A stretch of DNA of 64,000 bases from Thermoplasmata archaeon (GCA_003552585.1 PUNK01000004.1:48937-112936), one strand, 5' to 3'; positions 34,234 to 43,962 are shown, numbered from the stretch's first letter. Translations and numbers: made by a program. The notes: generated by a model not told the origin, from the sequence alone.

Positions 34234-35592
34234 TCAAAACTCAGTCGTACCTGTAAAGTTGAATTTATCCAGTTTTAGTGCTGGTGCTAGGATCTTTCCA
34301 CCTAACCATCCCATAGGATACAGTTTTAATTCTTTACCTATGGAGTCAACATCATTGAACGCTTCAAGCATAGACTGGGTGAATCTAAGATTTTTCAGAG
34401 GTCTTTTGATCTCTCCATCCTCTATCATCCATGTGCCGTCTCTTGTCAAACCCGTTAGTATACTCTTCACAGGGTGGATGATACCTAAATAATTGAAACG
34501 AGTTACGAGGATCCCTTTATCTGTCTCTTCTATCATCTCTTCAAGAGTCCCCTCTCCCGTTTCCATCATCATGTTCATGGGCATAGGACTATATGGATTT
34601 GGCATTGGTAGTGCATGTCCTGTTGACTTCTTCCCCTCTTCTCTACCTGCAGTATAGGAGTCATACACAACTGCTTTTGCTACACCTTCATGTATCATGT
34701 CGACCCGTTGTTTAGGAACTCCTTCGAAATCAAAGTAAAATCCTCCTGACATCGGGTGATAGACATCATCTATTATACTCACCCGTTCATCCATTATTTG
34801 TTGTCCGAATTTCCCGTTCATAAAGCTTCTCTCTTCCTGCACAGCCTTCGAACGTAGTCCCATCATCGCTGTATAAGTTAGAAGGTCTTTTACAGCTAAA
34901 GGTTCAAGGACCACAGTATACTCCCCAGGGTTGATCGGAGATGTATTCATATTTTTAAGCCCTTTCTCGACTGCAGTCGAAACCACCTCCATATGATCGA
35001 TATCTTTTACGGAGGTAGAACAAGCTTCTCCCCAGCCAAAACCACAGTCATTATCCCAATCAGCGATAGCCGTTGAAGTTAGGTGTGCATCGGTTATGGT
35101 TCCCCTGAGATCAATTCCCTTTGAATTTACTATGATAACATCAGATTTTTCTGTTACAAAGGCACCGTAAAGACGATCAACACCCTCATTGCTGGCATAG
35201 TCTATCATATTTTTGATGAGAGATGCCTTTTTTTCAGGCTGGTGCTCCGCAGTATCCTTATCAAACCTCCTTTCTTTAACGTCTCCACCCATTTCTTCTG
35301 GCAAACCTTTAAAGTCGGGGTCTTCGGGCTGGTGTTTTGAAATATTTTCAGCGTTTTTGAGACATCTTATAACGGAATCTTCATCCAAGGATGTTGTGGA
35401 TGATGCACCAACCCTTTTTCCGTTTACAGCTCTGATTGAAATCTTTGTTTCTTCTTTGTTGATATTTTGATGTATAACAGAGTTAGCATACCTTGTTAGT
35501 GATGTATCTTTGTTAATGATCAGTGCTTCGACTTCATCTGACGAAGATCTTTCTAGAACATGCCTGGGTATTTCGTCGAGTTTTAATCCCAT
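34234..35592 (-). CDS. TldE/PmbA-type metalloprotease subunit
   Basis: A 452-residue member of the TldD/PmbA (U62) family. It lacks the HExxxH zinc motif and therefore is the non-catalytic TldE-type partner of a TldD/TldE heterodimer. Family features include PGEYTVVLEPLAVKDLLTYT and FYFDFEGVPKQRVDMIHEGV, and the C-terminal block FNYLGIIHPVKSILTGLTRD. It overlaps tldD by ten bases and has a GGTGGG ribosome site inside tldD. The pair degrades unfolded peptides or matures ribosomal peptides in bacteria; in this peptidolytic organism general peptide turnover is likely. Confidence 0.9.
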   Translation of the reverse strand: MGLKLDEIPRHVLERSSSDEVEALIINKDTSLTRYANSVIHQNINKEETKISIRAVNGKRVGASSTTSLDEDSVIRCLKNAENISKHQPEDPDFKGLPEEMGGDVKERRFDKDTAEHQPEKKASLIKNMIDYASNEGVDRLYGAFVTEKSDVIIVNSKGIDLRGTITDAHLTSTAIADWDNDCGFGWGEACSTSVKDIDHMEVVSTAVEKGLKNMNTSPINPGEYTVVLEPLAVKDLLTYTAMMGLRSKAVQEERSFMNGKFGQQIMDERVSIIDDVYHPMSGGFYFDFEGVPKQRVDMIHEGVAKAVVYDSYTAGREEGKKSTGHALPMPNPYSPMPMNMMMETGEGTLEEMIEETDKGILVTRFNYLGIIHPVKSILTGLTRDGTWMIEDGEIKRPLKNLRFTQSMLEAFNDVDSIGKELKLYPMGWLGGKILAPALKLDKFNFTGTTEF

Positions 35593-37043
35593 TTTCCCAC
35601 CCCCACCCTAATATCTTTGAATCTAGCTGGGGCACAGCCATGTGCAACTCTCATCGCTTGGGGTGGTTCCCCTTTACCACAATTTGGCAGGCCGTAAAGC
35701 TTCCATTCGTCTTTGCCAGCGATTGCATTGCAGCTTCGCCAGAATTCATAAGTGATTCCAGTGTAAGTGGGGTTCTTAATCAGTCCCTGGACCTCACCAT
35801 CTTTTATCAGATATCCTGCTTCAGTACCAAATTGAAAATTCAACCGCTTATCATCGATACTCCAACTTTTTATCGTATCCATAATAATCCCTTCAGAGGT
35901 CTCTTCTATTATCTCTTCCCTCGTCCAATCTCCTGGTTCTAGATTTATATTATTCATCCTTACAAGAGGTAAATTTTGCCAACCCTGGGCACGCATGTTA
36001 CCACTAACTTCAACACCGACCTTTGCAGCATCTTCTCGAGATGCTTGGTATCCTACGAATAAACCATCTTTTATCAGGTCTATCTTTTTTGCCTTTACCC
36101 CTTCGTCATCATATCCAAAGGTACCAAGCCCTTCTGAAGTCGTTGCATCGGTGACTATAGTAACGATATCTGATCCATACTTTAACTCTCCAAGTTTGTC
36201 CGGAGTCAAAAAGCTTGTACCTGCGTAACTAGCTTCTGTACCTAAAACTCTATCAAGCTCCGTGGGATGCCCACAACTTTCGTGAACTTGTAGCGCTAAC
36301 TGTGATGGTTCTAATATCAAATCCATCATACCAGAGGGACATTGTTTTGCGTCTAATAGTTCAACGGCCTCCTCACCTATGTTCTCCGCCCTATTGATCA
36401 AATCCAGTTCCTCAAAAAATTCGTAACCTGCAGAGTGATAGTTACCGCCGAAAGAATTGGGATAGCTCCTCGTTTGCACATCATCACCGTCTGAAGCAGT
36501 TGCGTTGCATCCACCACCACATTGGAGTATATTTTGGTGTATCATAGCTCCTTCGGTGCTCGCAAACCATTGATCGAATTTCCATGCCCTAAATGTGCTC
36601 TGAGAGACTTTGATTTTCCCATTAACCCTCAATCTTTTTTCAGCTTCCATAAGAACATCTAGCTTCTCCTCGAGCTCAACGTCGAAAGGATCTTTCTTGT
36701 AATCATTTTGATATTCATCTTCGTGTATATCTATTTCAGCTAGCTCCATATCAGAAGATACCATGGCTGAAGCATGTGCGATCCTTTTTGCCCTTTCAAC
36801 TGTCCGAGAGAGAGATTCTTTGGAAATATCAGATGATGAAGCAAAACCCCATCCCCCATCAAGTATCCTTATTCCAAAACCGAGACTGTGTCCATCTTTA
36901 ATGCTCTCTACAGACCCATTTTTTATACTGATCTGTTCGTTTCTAATGTCCGAGATCCTTATATCTCCGTACCTGATCCCTGAAGACTCCAGTTCTCGAA
37001 TGCCATATTCCACAAGGTCCTTCATGTTTGCACCCATATGCAT
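35583..37043 (-). CDS. tldD: TldD-type zinc metalloprotease
   Basis: A 486-residue catalytic partner of the adjacent TldE-type protein. The zinc motif HESCGH (residues 254-259) fits HExxxH. Other blocks include TSEGLGTFGYDDEGVKAKKI and MRAQGWQNLPLVRMNNINLE. An ATG at codon 7 (37025) is preceded by GGGTG six bases upstream and may be the real start; the extra residues MHMGAN are not typical. With the TldE gene it forms a two-gene operon. Confidence 0.92.
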   Translation of the reverse strand: MHMGANMKDLVEYGIRELESSGIRYGDIRISDIRNEQISIKNGSVESIKDGHSLGFGIRILDGGWGFASSSDISKESLSRTVERAKRIAHASAMVSSDMELAEIDIHEDEYQNDYKKDPFDVELEEKLDVLMEAEKRLRVNGKIKVSQSTFRAWKFDQWFASTEGAMIHQNILQCGGGCNATASDGDDVQTRSYPNSFGGNYHSAGYEFFEELDLINRAENIGEEAVELLDAKQCPSGMMDLILEPSQLALQVHESCGHPTELDRVLGTEASYAGTSFLTPDKLGELKYGSDIVTIVTDATTSEGLGTFGYDDEGVKAKKIDLIKDGLFVGYQASREDAAKVGVEVSGNMRAQGWQNLPLVRMNNINLEPGDWTREEIIEETSEGIIMDTIKSWSIDDKRLNFQFGTEAGYLIKDGEVQGLIKNPTYTGITYEFWRSCNAIAGKDEWKLYGLPNCGKGEPPQAMRVAHGCAPARFKDIRVGVGKWD

Positions 37044-37165
37044 GTATACGATGCAGATATATATAGATTGTGTATCTTATTTGATTTGCAGGATTATCAA
37101 GAAATATATATTTACAGATGAAAAGGATTTAATACTTGATTGTATTTTATTAACGGGTGATAAGC

Positions 37166-37696
37166 ATGTTAAATGAATTAGACGAACTTAGTTTCAAAGA
37201 GATTCTAGGATACTCAATCGAGGCGGAAGGCAAAGCTTACGAATTCTACAAAGAATTGTCAGAACACACTAAAAGTAGTTTAGTTTCCGCTAGATATCTC
37301 AGTCTTGCAGACGATGAAAAGATGCACAAAAGAGAGCTATTAAAGCTGCATGAGAAGATCTTTGGAGACAGGAAGGTAGAAGTTCCTGAAAACGATCATC
37401 TTCCGCCCCACGAAGGCGATGTTAAGCTCGAAACAGTAAGAAACTTGATGGAAGCCCTTGATGCAGCTATAGAAAATGAGAGAAACGCCTACAAGATCTA
37501 CAAGTACCTCTCTAAACGGAAGAAGGAACACAAAAAGCTGTTTGGATTCCTTGCGATGATGGAGCACACTCACGCTGAATCTCTGACACAGGAGAAAAAG
37601 CTGTATCAAGGTTATATAGATACAAAACCAAAGGTAAGAGATCAGCCATACGAGGCCTTTGCCAATTTAGAGATCGAGAAGCGGTTCACAATGTAG
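37166..37696 (+). CDS. rubrerythrin/ferritin-like diiron protein
   Basis: A 176-residue four-helix protein with ferritin-like iron ligands: Glu in SIEAEGKAYEFYKEL, ExxH in ADDEKMHKREL, Glu in AIENERNAYKIYKY, and ExxH in MEHTHAESLTQ. It lacks the C-terminal rubredoxin CxxC pair of classical rubrerythrin. Such proteins reduce peroxide or sense oxygen in anaerobes. The ATG at 37166 follows GGGTGAT by four to six bases; an earlier GTG at 37157 overlaps that ribosome site. It is transcribed alone. Confidence 0.85.
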   Translation: MLNELDELSFKEILGYSIEAEGKAYEFYKELSEHTKSSLVSARYLSLADDEKMHKRELLKLHEKIFGDRKVEVPENDHLPPHEGDVKLETVRNLMEALDAAIENERNAYKIYKYLSKRKKEHKKLFGFLAMMEHTHAESLTQEKKLYQGYIDTKPKVRDQPYEAFANLEIEKRFTM

Positions 37697-37703
37697 AACC
37701 CCT

Positions 37704-39335
37704 TCAACCCCTCATCCTTCTTTCTATCTCCTTTTTTAAGAATTTTAATGGTACACTGCCAGAATATAGTATAGTATCGTGGAATCCCTTTTCGGAAAAA
37801 TCGTCTCCATATCTATTTTTGACATCCTCTCTTATCTCCATGATCATGTGCTTGCCTAGAAGATAACTTAGCTGATAGGCTGGGTTCTGAGTGTACCTTT
37901 TGACCTCTGCCTCTGCGGCTCGTTCTTCTAGACCAACTTTATCGACGAGGAATTCAACGGCTTCATCGAACTCCATTTTTCCTGTACTTAATTTAACATC
38001 GACAATTATCCTAGCAGCCCGCCACAGTATATCCCTAGCCTGGACCAACCTTGCTTCAGGGGTATCGTCAAAGCCATGTTCCTTCATCATCTCTTCACAG
38101 TAATGTGCCCATCCCTCTATTGTTTCGGTCGCATGCGACAAGAATACGAACATATTGTCCACCTCAGTGGAGCAAGATATTTGCAGATGATGTCCGGGAT
38201 ACCCTTCATGGACCGTAGTATTTCTTATATCCCAGTATGACATTTTTTTCCAATCGGCATCCCTTTTAGGTGGGGTGACCAGGTAAATACCCTTTTTTAT
38301 TTCATCGAATTTTGCAGGCCCCATATAAGCTGCAAACGGTATTATGTGACGGAGATATTCTGGAGTGGTGCTGACTTCGATTTTTTCATTTTGAGGAATC
38401 GTACATAGGTCATTATCTATTACGAATTCTTTCGCCTCGTCTAAACCATCACTATACCATCCGAGTGCCTCTTCAAAATCAGATGGCAATTTTGAATTTA
38501 CATTCTCGAGCACTTTCCACTTATCCAGGTCCGGGTCTATTTCGGCAGCATATTTATCCATCTTTTTCAAAGTGGAATCCATATATTCTTCTCCCAAGCG
38601 GAGTATCTCGTCAGAACTATAGCCGAGCTCGCGAAGATCTAAGAGTTCTTTGAACAGTTCCTCACCGACGGAGAAGTCGTTAGAAGCCTCTGGAAGTAAT
38701 CTTTCCAACCAATTTTTGTATCCTTCCAAAGCGGCATCTGCCTGATCAACTGCGGAACTGAACTCATCTAATTTTTCATCATCGATGCCTTCTTCAGTGG
38801 CGATCATCGTGACTAATTTGAAAAGCATCGGCAGCTGTTCGATCGATTCTACCCCCATCTCCACCCATAGTTTAACCGGGTCTACGAGTGTGCTTTTTGC
38901 TTCTTCAACAAAATCGGGTATGGCTTCCACCCTGCTTTTTATACTCTCGAATCTTTTCTCGAAGGGTGCGAATTCTCTTTTTAAAAGAGGGAATATACTG
39001 CTGCCGATTATGCTTGGAACGGAGGGCTTCTTTTCCCAATATCTCAATTTTCTTTCGTTAAAGAGGAAAAGTGTCAATAGATGCAACCCTACCTTTCGTG
39101 CAAATCTGTTTTCCTGTGAAAGACGCTCGGGATCAAAGCCTTTGAGTTTTTCAATAGCAGTTTCCATAAATTGTATATCTTCGAGATGTTTTTCCCTCGA
39201 TCCATTTGGAAGAAGGTGATCATACTTGTGTATGCCAAGATGAGTAGCCATGTGGGGATTGCGTTCCATCAAAGTATCAAACAATTCATCCTCAAAATTT
39301 TGAAATTCTTTATCCATTTCAGACATAGGTATCAT
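37704..39335 (-). CDS. DUF885-family zinc metalloprotein (probable peptidase)
   Basis: A 543-residue DUF885 protein, a family related to M1/M2-like zinc peptidases. The zinc motif HEGYPGHH fits the family pattern HExxxGHH, and the downstream glutamate that completes the site is in TETIEGWAHYCEEMM. The protein is largely helical and has no signal peptide, so it should act in the cytosol. GGAGAAAG precedes the ATG. It ends eight bases from the convergent rubrerythrin-like gene. Peptidase activity is inferred from the fold. Confidence 0.87.
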   Translation of the reverse strand: MIPMSEMDKEFQNFEDELFDTLMERNPHMATHLGIHKYDHLLPNGSREKHLEDIQFMETAIEKLKGFDPERLSQENRFARKVGLHLLTLFLFNERKLRYWEKKPSVPSIIGSSIFPLLKREFAPFEKRFESIKSRVEAIPDFVEEAKSTLVDPVKLWVEMGVESIEQLPMLFKLVTMIATEEGIDDEKLDEFSSAVDQADAALEGYKNWLERLLPEASNDFSVGEELFKELLDLRELGYSSDEILRLGEEYMDSTLKKMDKYAAEIDPDLDKWKVLENVNSKLPSDFEEALGWYSDGLDEAKEFVIDNDLCTIPQNEKIEVSTTPEYLRHIIPFAAYMGPAKFDEIKKGIYLVTPPKRDADWKKMSYWDIRNTTVHEGYPGHHLQISCSTEVDNMFVFLSHATETIEGWAHYCEEMMKEHGFDDTPEARLVQARDILWRAARIIVDVKLSTGKMEFDEAVEFLVDKVGLEERAAEAEVKRYTQNPAYQLSYLLGKHMIMEIREDVKNRYGDDFSEKGFHDTILYSGSVPLKFLKKEIERRMRG

Positions 39336-39358
39336 CTTTCTCCGATAGAGGCTTCTCC

Positions 39359-40030
39359 TTAAAACAGTTTTTTATCCATCGAAGTAACCTCGTATGTTCC
39401 CCGGTGGCCATCCCAATGTTTGTTCCCTTCTTTAACCTCAAAACCCCATCTAAAATTGGGTCCGTCGAGGACTAGAGTTTCGTATTCCCCCCCTTCTCCA
39501 GCGATATTAACCATGTATTTTTCATTCAAATCCTTCAAATCCTTTAAGCAATTTTCATCTATCTCCCGCCCCAACCATTTTTCGTCCATACCGTAGGCAG
39601 CAACTGCAACAATTATTGTTTTGAATCCTTCATTGATTAGATAGTTCATAACATCTTCTTGAGATGTTCCCCAAAGGGGTGAATAATGATCTAAATGGAG
39701 GTCTTTACAGATAGCATTTATCCTGTCTGCTTGATAGGTTGAGGCTACAGCCCCACTTATCACGCCTTCTATGTTCAATCGATTCAGGGCCTTTTTTAAG
39801 TCTTCGAGTTCTCTTTCCTTTTCTCCCTTGGTGTTTACTTGCACGAGTTCGATATCTAAAGCCTCGGCTAGCTTTGGTACCTGTTCTATATTTGGGCGGT
39901 GAAACATGTAGGAATCTTCCCTTTCGGCCTTGACCGCCACCAGTTTTGACACCTCTATCCCCTCTTTTTGTGCAACCCAAAGGGCCAGTGTCGAGTCCTT
40001 TCCACCTGAGAACAATGATACATATGCCAT
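39359..40030 (-). CDS. dph6: diphthine-ammonia ligase type PP-loop ATPase (Dph6 family)
   Basis: A 223-residue ATP-pyrophosphatase. The PP-loop SGGKDSTLAL is at residues 8-17, and the C-terminal signature GEGGEYETLVLDGP is specific for the Dph6/MJ0570 family. The enzyme amidates diphthine on elongation factor 2 in the last step of diphthamide synthesis, which takes place only in archaea and eukaryotes. A TATA element (AATAAATAT) about 25-30 bp upstream suggests a leaderless transcript. Confidence 0.93.
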   Translation of the reverse strand: MAYVSLFSGGKDSTLALWVAQKEGIEVSKLVAVKAEREDSYMFHRPNIEQVPKLAEALDIELVQVNTKGEKERELEDLKKALNRLNIEGVISGAVASTYQADRINAICKDLHLDHYSPLWGTSQEDVMNYLINEGFKTIIVAVAAYGMDEKWLGREIDENCLKDLKDLNEKYMVNIAGEGGEYETLVLDGPNFRWGFEVKEGNKHWDGHRGTYEVTSMDKKLF

Positions 40031-40117
40031 GGTTATATCATGTAGATGTACTTCAGATATTTATTATGTGTTATTATCTCAAAAAATCTTTAAACGACTT
40101 ATCAGCTAGATAAGGTC

Positions 40118-41119
40118 ATGAAAGTCATATTTCATCCAAAGTATTTGGAACACAGTCAGTTCAGCGGTCATCCTGAACGACCCGAACGTCTAGAGGGTAT
40201 CTTAGCCCTTTTAGAACAGAGTGAGCTGGTAGATGATATAGTGATACCAGACGCCACAGAAGAGAGAAATCTGCTTTTAGTACATACTGATCCTTATGTT
40301 TTTAAAGTAAAAAATTCACCTCCTGGTTATTTAGACGGCGGTGACACATATCTTTCTGAGAGCACTTATGAAATAGCCAAACTTGCGGTAGGTGGTGCAC
40401 TGCTCTCGACGAAATTTTCTTCCCAGAAGAAAAAGAACATAGCTCTTTTACGCCCTCCTGGGCACCATGCGGGTGCTGACTACGGAGGTGGCTTCTGTTA
40501 CTTCAATAATATTGCTATCGGGGCCAGGTATGCAGACATGAAAAGGATAGCGATAATAGATCTAGACGCCCATCACGGCAACGGTACAAGCGATATTTTT
40601 TACAAGGACCCCTCTGCACTATATATGTCTGTGCATCATCACGGGATATATCCTGGGACTGGAGAAAAATCAGCGGTGGGAGAGGGACCTGGAGAAGGAT
40701 TCAACGTCAATATCCCGTTCCGTGCAGGTGCAGGAGACGCCTCGATAAAGATGGCCTTTGAAAGTTTACTTGAACCTATTCTCCTTCAGTATGATCCAGA
40801 CATGATATTTGTTTCTCTCGGAACCGATGGTCATTATATCGATGGGATGACAGGACTTTCTTTATCCAGTCAAGCCTATGTGGATTCCTGCAAACGCCTG
40901 AGTTCTCTGGCAGACGACATATGTGGAGGAAAGATATCTTTCATGCTGGAAGGAGGTTACCATATTCCTTCCCTGGCAGAGATAATAACCCATCTAGTCG
41001 GTCCTGAAGGAGCGGATCTCCCTCCTTTAAAGTATACTGAAGTCAGTGATAAAAGAGGGAAAGGGAAGGCTGTTGTTGAGGAAACAGTAGATATCATGAG
41101 GAAATACTGGGACCTTTAA
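40118..41119 (+). CDS. histone-deacetylase-family protein
   Basis: A 333-residue member of the HDAC/AcuC/acetylpolyamine amidohydrolase superfamily. Zinc ligands and catalytic residues are visible in RPPGHHAGADYGG (the two catalytic His), IIDLDAHHGNGT (Asp and His ligands) and SLGTDGHYIDGM (Asp ligand), and LEGGYHIPSLAE closes the pocket. The substrate may be acetylated protein (for example acetyl-CoA synthetase, which carries a conserved acetylatable lysine) or a polyamine. It has its own TATA element (CTTTAAAC) and overlaps the end of the convergent CBS gene by four bases. Confidence 0.92.
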   Translation: MKVIFHPKYLEHSQFSGHPERPERLEGILALLEQSELVDDIVIPDATEERNLLLVHTDPYVFKVKNSPPGYLDGGDTYLSESTYEIAKLAVGGALLSTKFSSQKKKNIALLRPPGHHAGADYGGGFCYFNNIAIGARYADMKRIAIIDLDAHHGNGTSDIFYKDPSALYMSVHHHGIYPGTGEKSAVGEGPGEGFNVNIPFRAGAGDASIKMAFESLLEPILLQYDPDMIFVSLGTDGHYIDGMTGLSLSSQAYVDSCKRLSSLADDICGGKISFMLEGGYHIPSLAEIITHLVGPEGADLPPLKYTEVSDKRGKGKAVVEETVDIMRKYWDL

Positions 41120-42273
41120 CCCATGTATTTTGGATGTCCTCGCATTTTATTCTTCATTTTCTCTTTATCTTGGAATATCTTTCTTCTCATGTTTTCCAGT
41201 CCCTCGTCCAATGCTTTCATCATGTTCCAATCATGCTGTTTGGTATAATACATGCCTTGATCGCTTTGAAGACGTAATCTGATACTATACTTGGTTTCTT
41301 CACCTTGACTTTGGTGAGTTACCACATGGATGTTGAGAACCAGCGGCTTTATTACGTTTGCAAATTTATTCAGGTATTTCTGGATCATATCATACATAAT
41401 ATCCAAGGTATCGGGTCCCTCTTCCACCCCAGTGATCTGTACATATACCTGATCGGATTCTCTAAAGCTTGCGATCGTCTCCACAAGATCTATCTGGGTA
41501 AGGATGCCCTTAATCTTGCTGTCATCTATAGCAACCAGTGTTGAGATATCATATTTTGACATCTTCTTTGCAGCTTCGTGAAGGTAGTCCTTGGGGTGTA
41601 TAGTTATGGGATTTTCTATCATTATACTACCTATTTTGATGTCTTTTGCAGGCGATTCCTTTTCACCTGATCTTTCCCCCATCGATTCCCTGTCCTGTGG
41701 TTTGAAAGTTTCATTGACGATATCTATCAGACCGATCATCCCCTTCAAGTTTCCATATTCGTCCACCACCGGCAAAACCCTTTCATCCAGCTCCCGCATC
41801 AAGGCCTTTGCTTTGCCTATGCTTTCATTTGATCTTACTGTAGTTGGAGAAGGTGTCATGACCTCGCTGACTTCCATCTTCTTTAGATCGTCTATCATAG
41901 GGATTGCATTTGTCACATCAGTTCTTGACACAAAACCCACATACGCCCCCTTCTTAGATGTCACTGGTATCCCCCTAAATCCTGAGGAGAGAAGCATCTC
42001 ACATATCTCTACTATGGATTCGCTCTCATCAACATGCGGAGGTTTCTGCATCACGTTCTCCAGTTTAGTGGAAAGTGGCAAATGTCTTCGTTTAACGAAG
42101 GTCTCGTCGGTTACTAGACCTCTATCGTTCCCTCGATCATCCTTTATGAGTAGTTCTGACACGTTGTGTCTTTTCATGAGGCCTATAGCCTCAGAAACCG
42201 TGTCTCCTACACGTGCACTGATCAAATCTTTACTCATCAAATCCTTAGCTCTGAAATCTTCTATTCCCGCCAT
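41116..42273 (-). CDS. four-CBS-domain protein with HPF-like C-terminal domain
   Basis: A 385-residue protein. Residues 8-265 hold four CBS motifs in two Bateman pairs (AKDLMSKDLISARVGDTVSE, VMQKPPHVDESESI, VMTPSPTTVRSNESI, IMIENPITIHPKDYL), expected to bind adenine nucleotides. Residues about 275-375 resemble the S30AE/HPF ribosome-hibernation fold: VYVQITGVEEGPDTLDIM, then a helix, strands, and DWNMMKALDEGLENMRRKI, close to the terminal helix of HPF. A nucleotide-sensing ribosome hibernation or dimerisation factor is the best guess, by eye. GGAG lies five bases before the ATG. Confidence 0.8.
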   Translation of the reverse strand: MAGIEDFRAKDLMSKDLISARVGDTVSEAIGLMKRHNVSELLIKDDRGNDRGLVTDETFVKRRHLPLSTKLENVMQKPPHVDESESIVEICEMLLSSGFRGIPVTSKKGAYVGFVSRTDVTNAIPMIDDLKKMEVSEVMTPSPTTVRSNESIGKAKALMRELDERVLPVVDEYGNLKGMIGLIDIVNETFKPQDRESMGERSGEKESPAKDIKIGSIMIENPITIHPKDYLHEAAKKMSKYDISTLVAIDDSKIKGILTQIDLVETIASFRESDQVYVQITGVEEGPDTLDIMYDMIQKYLNKFANVIKPLVLNIHVVTHQSQGEETKYSIRLRLQSDQGMYYTKQHDWNMMKALDEGLENMRRKIFQDKEKMKNKMRGHPKYMG

Positions 42274-42439
42274 AGTATCTCCATCACTTGTCTATACGGA
42301 TATAAAGTATCGAACATGGTATAAAAAGATTGTTCGGTGAAAGTACTTTGCAGAGGAATTCATATCTTTTTGAATTGAGTACCTACAAAATAAATTTCGA
42401 TGACATAAAATTTTTATCTCTTAATCTAATTTTCTATTT

Positions 42440-42883
42440 GTGAAACGAATCTACACCATCGGCTACGAAGACAAAGAAATCAAAGAGTTTTTGAACCTTT
42501 TGACTGACAAACGCATCAAAAATTTGATCGATGTCAGGTCTTTCCCCAAGTCTCGACGCAGTTTTTTTTCAAAGGAAAATTTAAAGAAGAAGTTGTTTGA
42601 ATCTGGTATTTACTACAAACATCTAGGGGCCCTTGGAGGTCTTGATGAAGATGATTATAAAACAAGGATGGAAGAGGAATCCTGGAATGAAGCTTACTCG
42701 GAGCTATTGAAATTAGCATCCGAAAATAAAACGGTCATCATGTGCCTCGAAAAGGATCCGATGAAATGCCATAGGCGTTTTATCGTGGAACAGTTGGAAG
42801 TTGATGGATGGGATGTGGTGCATTTAGGGAAGGGAGGAAGCTGGAAGGAGAGGCACCTTAGCGATTATCGATCGGAATCATAA
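42440..42883 (+). CDS. DUF488-family protein
   Basis: A 147-residue DUF488 protein, starting MKRIYTIGYEDKEIKEFLNL from a GTG. The family landmarks LIDVRSFPKSRRSFFSKENL, YKHLGALGG, and VIMCLEKDPMKCHRRFIVE (with a conserved Cys-Lys-His region) are all visible. Biochemical function is unknown; the fold may bind nucleic acid or a nucleotide. A TATA element (AATTTTTATC) about 30 bp upstream suggests a leaderless transcript. It converges with the pilin-like pair. Confidence 0.88.
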   Translation: MKRIYTIGYEDKEIKEFLNLLTDKRIKNLIDVRSFPKSRRSFFSKENLKKKLFESGIYYKHLGALGGLDEDDYKTRMEEESWNEAYSELLKLASENKTVIMCLEKDPMKCHRRFIVEQLEVDGWDVVHLGKGGSWKERHLSDYRSES

Positions 42884-42889
42884 AAAAGA

Positions 42890-43396
42890 TCAAACAAAAT
42901 TTTCTGGAACCACGGATTGATCCGAGGGTGAGAACACTATGAAAGTTTCATTTTTTACAGTTAACCGTGTGAGCGCTATATCGTTAACCCCCTCATTTAA
43001 AACAAAGGTCGTGTTCATCCTAGATGTGAGCCTTACAGGATCACTGGTGTATACATAACGAGGATTATCCCACCAGTCCATCTTGTATTCGATCAACCTA
43101 CTGTCATTTCCAAGACTATCTCCAAATCTGATGTATGCCACCGATGCAAACGAACATCCCTCTAGATCTATGGATATTTCCGACCTTGATAGGTTTCCTT
43201 GATAAATCAGAGATCGAGAAAGATACAGTATGTCATCTATATCCGATCTGACTGACTCGACTAACTTTGTTCTAGCAGCATTTCTGTATCCTGTGGCGAA
43301 GACTGGAGTTACTATCGCAAGGATCATGACAGATACTAAAAGCTTGAAAGGCAACTCCATGATCCCTCGTTCATTATTTCTTTTTAGTTTACTCAT
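42890..43396 (-). CDS. pilin-like secreted protein, second of a pair
   Basis: A 168-residue protein with a short charged N-terminus and a hydrophobic helix (RGIMELPFKLLVSVMILAIV) like archaeal type IV pilins or minor pilin-like subunits; the predicted prepilin cleavage would be near RG/IMEL. The rest is a beta-rich external domain. It overlaps the upstream pilin-like gene by four bases (ATGA), so both are made together. No pilus ATPase or prepilin peptidase is in the window. Function otherwise unknown. Confidence 0.65.
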   Translation of the reverse strand: MSKLKRNNERGIMELPFKLLVSVMILAIVTPVFATGYRNAARTKLVESVRSDIDDILYLSRSLIYQGNLSRSEISIDLEGCSFASVAYIRFGDSLGNDSRLIEYKMDWWDNPRYVYTSDPVRLTSRMNTTFVLNEGVNDIALTRLTVKNETFIVFSPSDQSVVPENFV

Positions 43397-43887
43397 AGAT
43401 CCTCACCGAAAAATCTCACCTCTATCCACCCCCTGTATTCACCCTCTTCTATTCGGGCCAAAATGAAAGGACTTCCGTCGATTGGTAACTCTCTAACTAC
43501 GGGTTCACCATCGCTAAAATTCGATACCTGTATCCCCCCAAAGTCAAAAAAACGCAGATGTCCGCTGTGAAGCTTGTAGCGAAGTTGGTGTGCCTCTTCT
43601 CCACCTATCTTCATGTATTCTATGTTCGCTCTTCTTGAAGAAGCGTCGATACTTACAACTCTGATGTTACCAGGATCCCCTCTATGAACTTCTTCTACCT
43701 TTGATTTGATTTCATTCAAATGATTCTCTACAGCATTTTCTTCTGAGAGGTTCATATAACTGTTGTTTAATACCCATACGGCAGGAATGACAATTATCAT
43801 TATTACAGCGATCACTATAAGCTCAAGTGGAAGTCCCACTATCTCTCCACTTTGGTCATCCAAGAGCTCATTCATACCGCCGCTCAA
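43393..43887 (-). CDS. pilin-like secreted protein, first of a pair
   Basis: A 164-residue protein with the N-terminal pattern DDQSGEIVGLPLELIVIAVI, where a charged segment ending in Gly precedes a long hydrophobic helix, as in archaeal prepilins. The downstream domain (about residues 45-164) is beta-rich. It heads the two-gene unit. The hydrophobic core of its partner has a similar ELP element just before the helix, so the two are likely distant paralogues or pilus partners. Confidence 0.65.
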   Translation of the reverse strand: MSGGMNELLDDQSGEIVGLPLELIVIAVIMIIVIPAVWVLNNSYMNLSEENAVENHLNEIKSKVEEVHRGDPGNIRVVSIDASSRRANIEYMKIGGEEAHQLRYKLHSGHLRFFDFGGIQVSNFSDGEPVVRELPIDGSPFILARIEEGEYRGWIEVRFFGEDL

Positions 43888-43962
43888 ATAGCTCGCCTAC
43901 ATAACATTTACGCCTAAAATAGCGCAACACTTATTAGCGAGCCAAATCTAAAGTAGTATAAG

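Noticed and set aside
39705..39980. Arg- and Lys-rich 91-codon leftward frame
   Set aside because: It is a shifted-frame shadow of dph6, whose motifs are intact.
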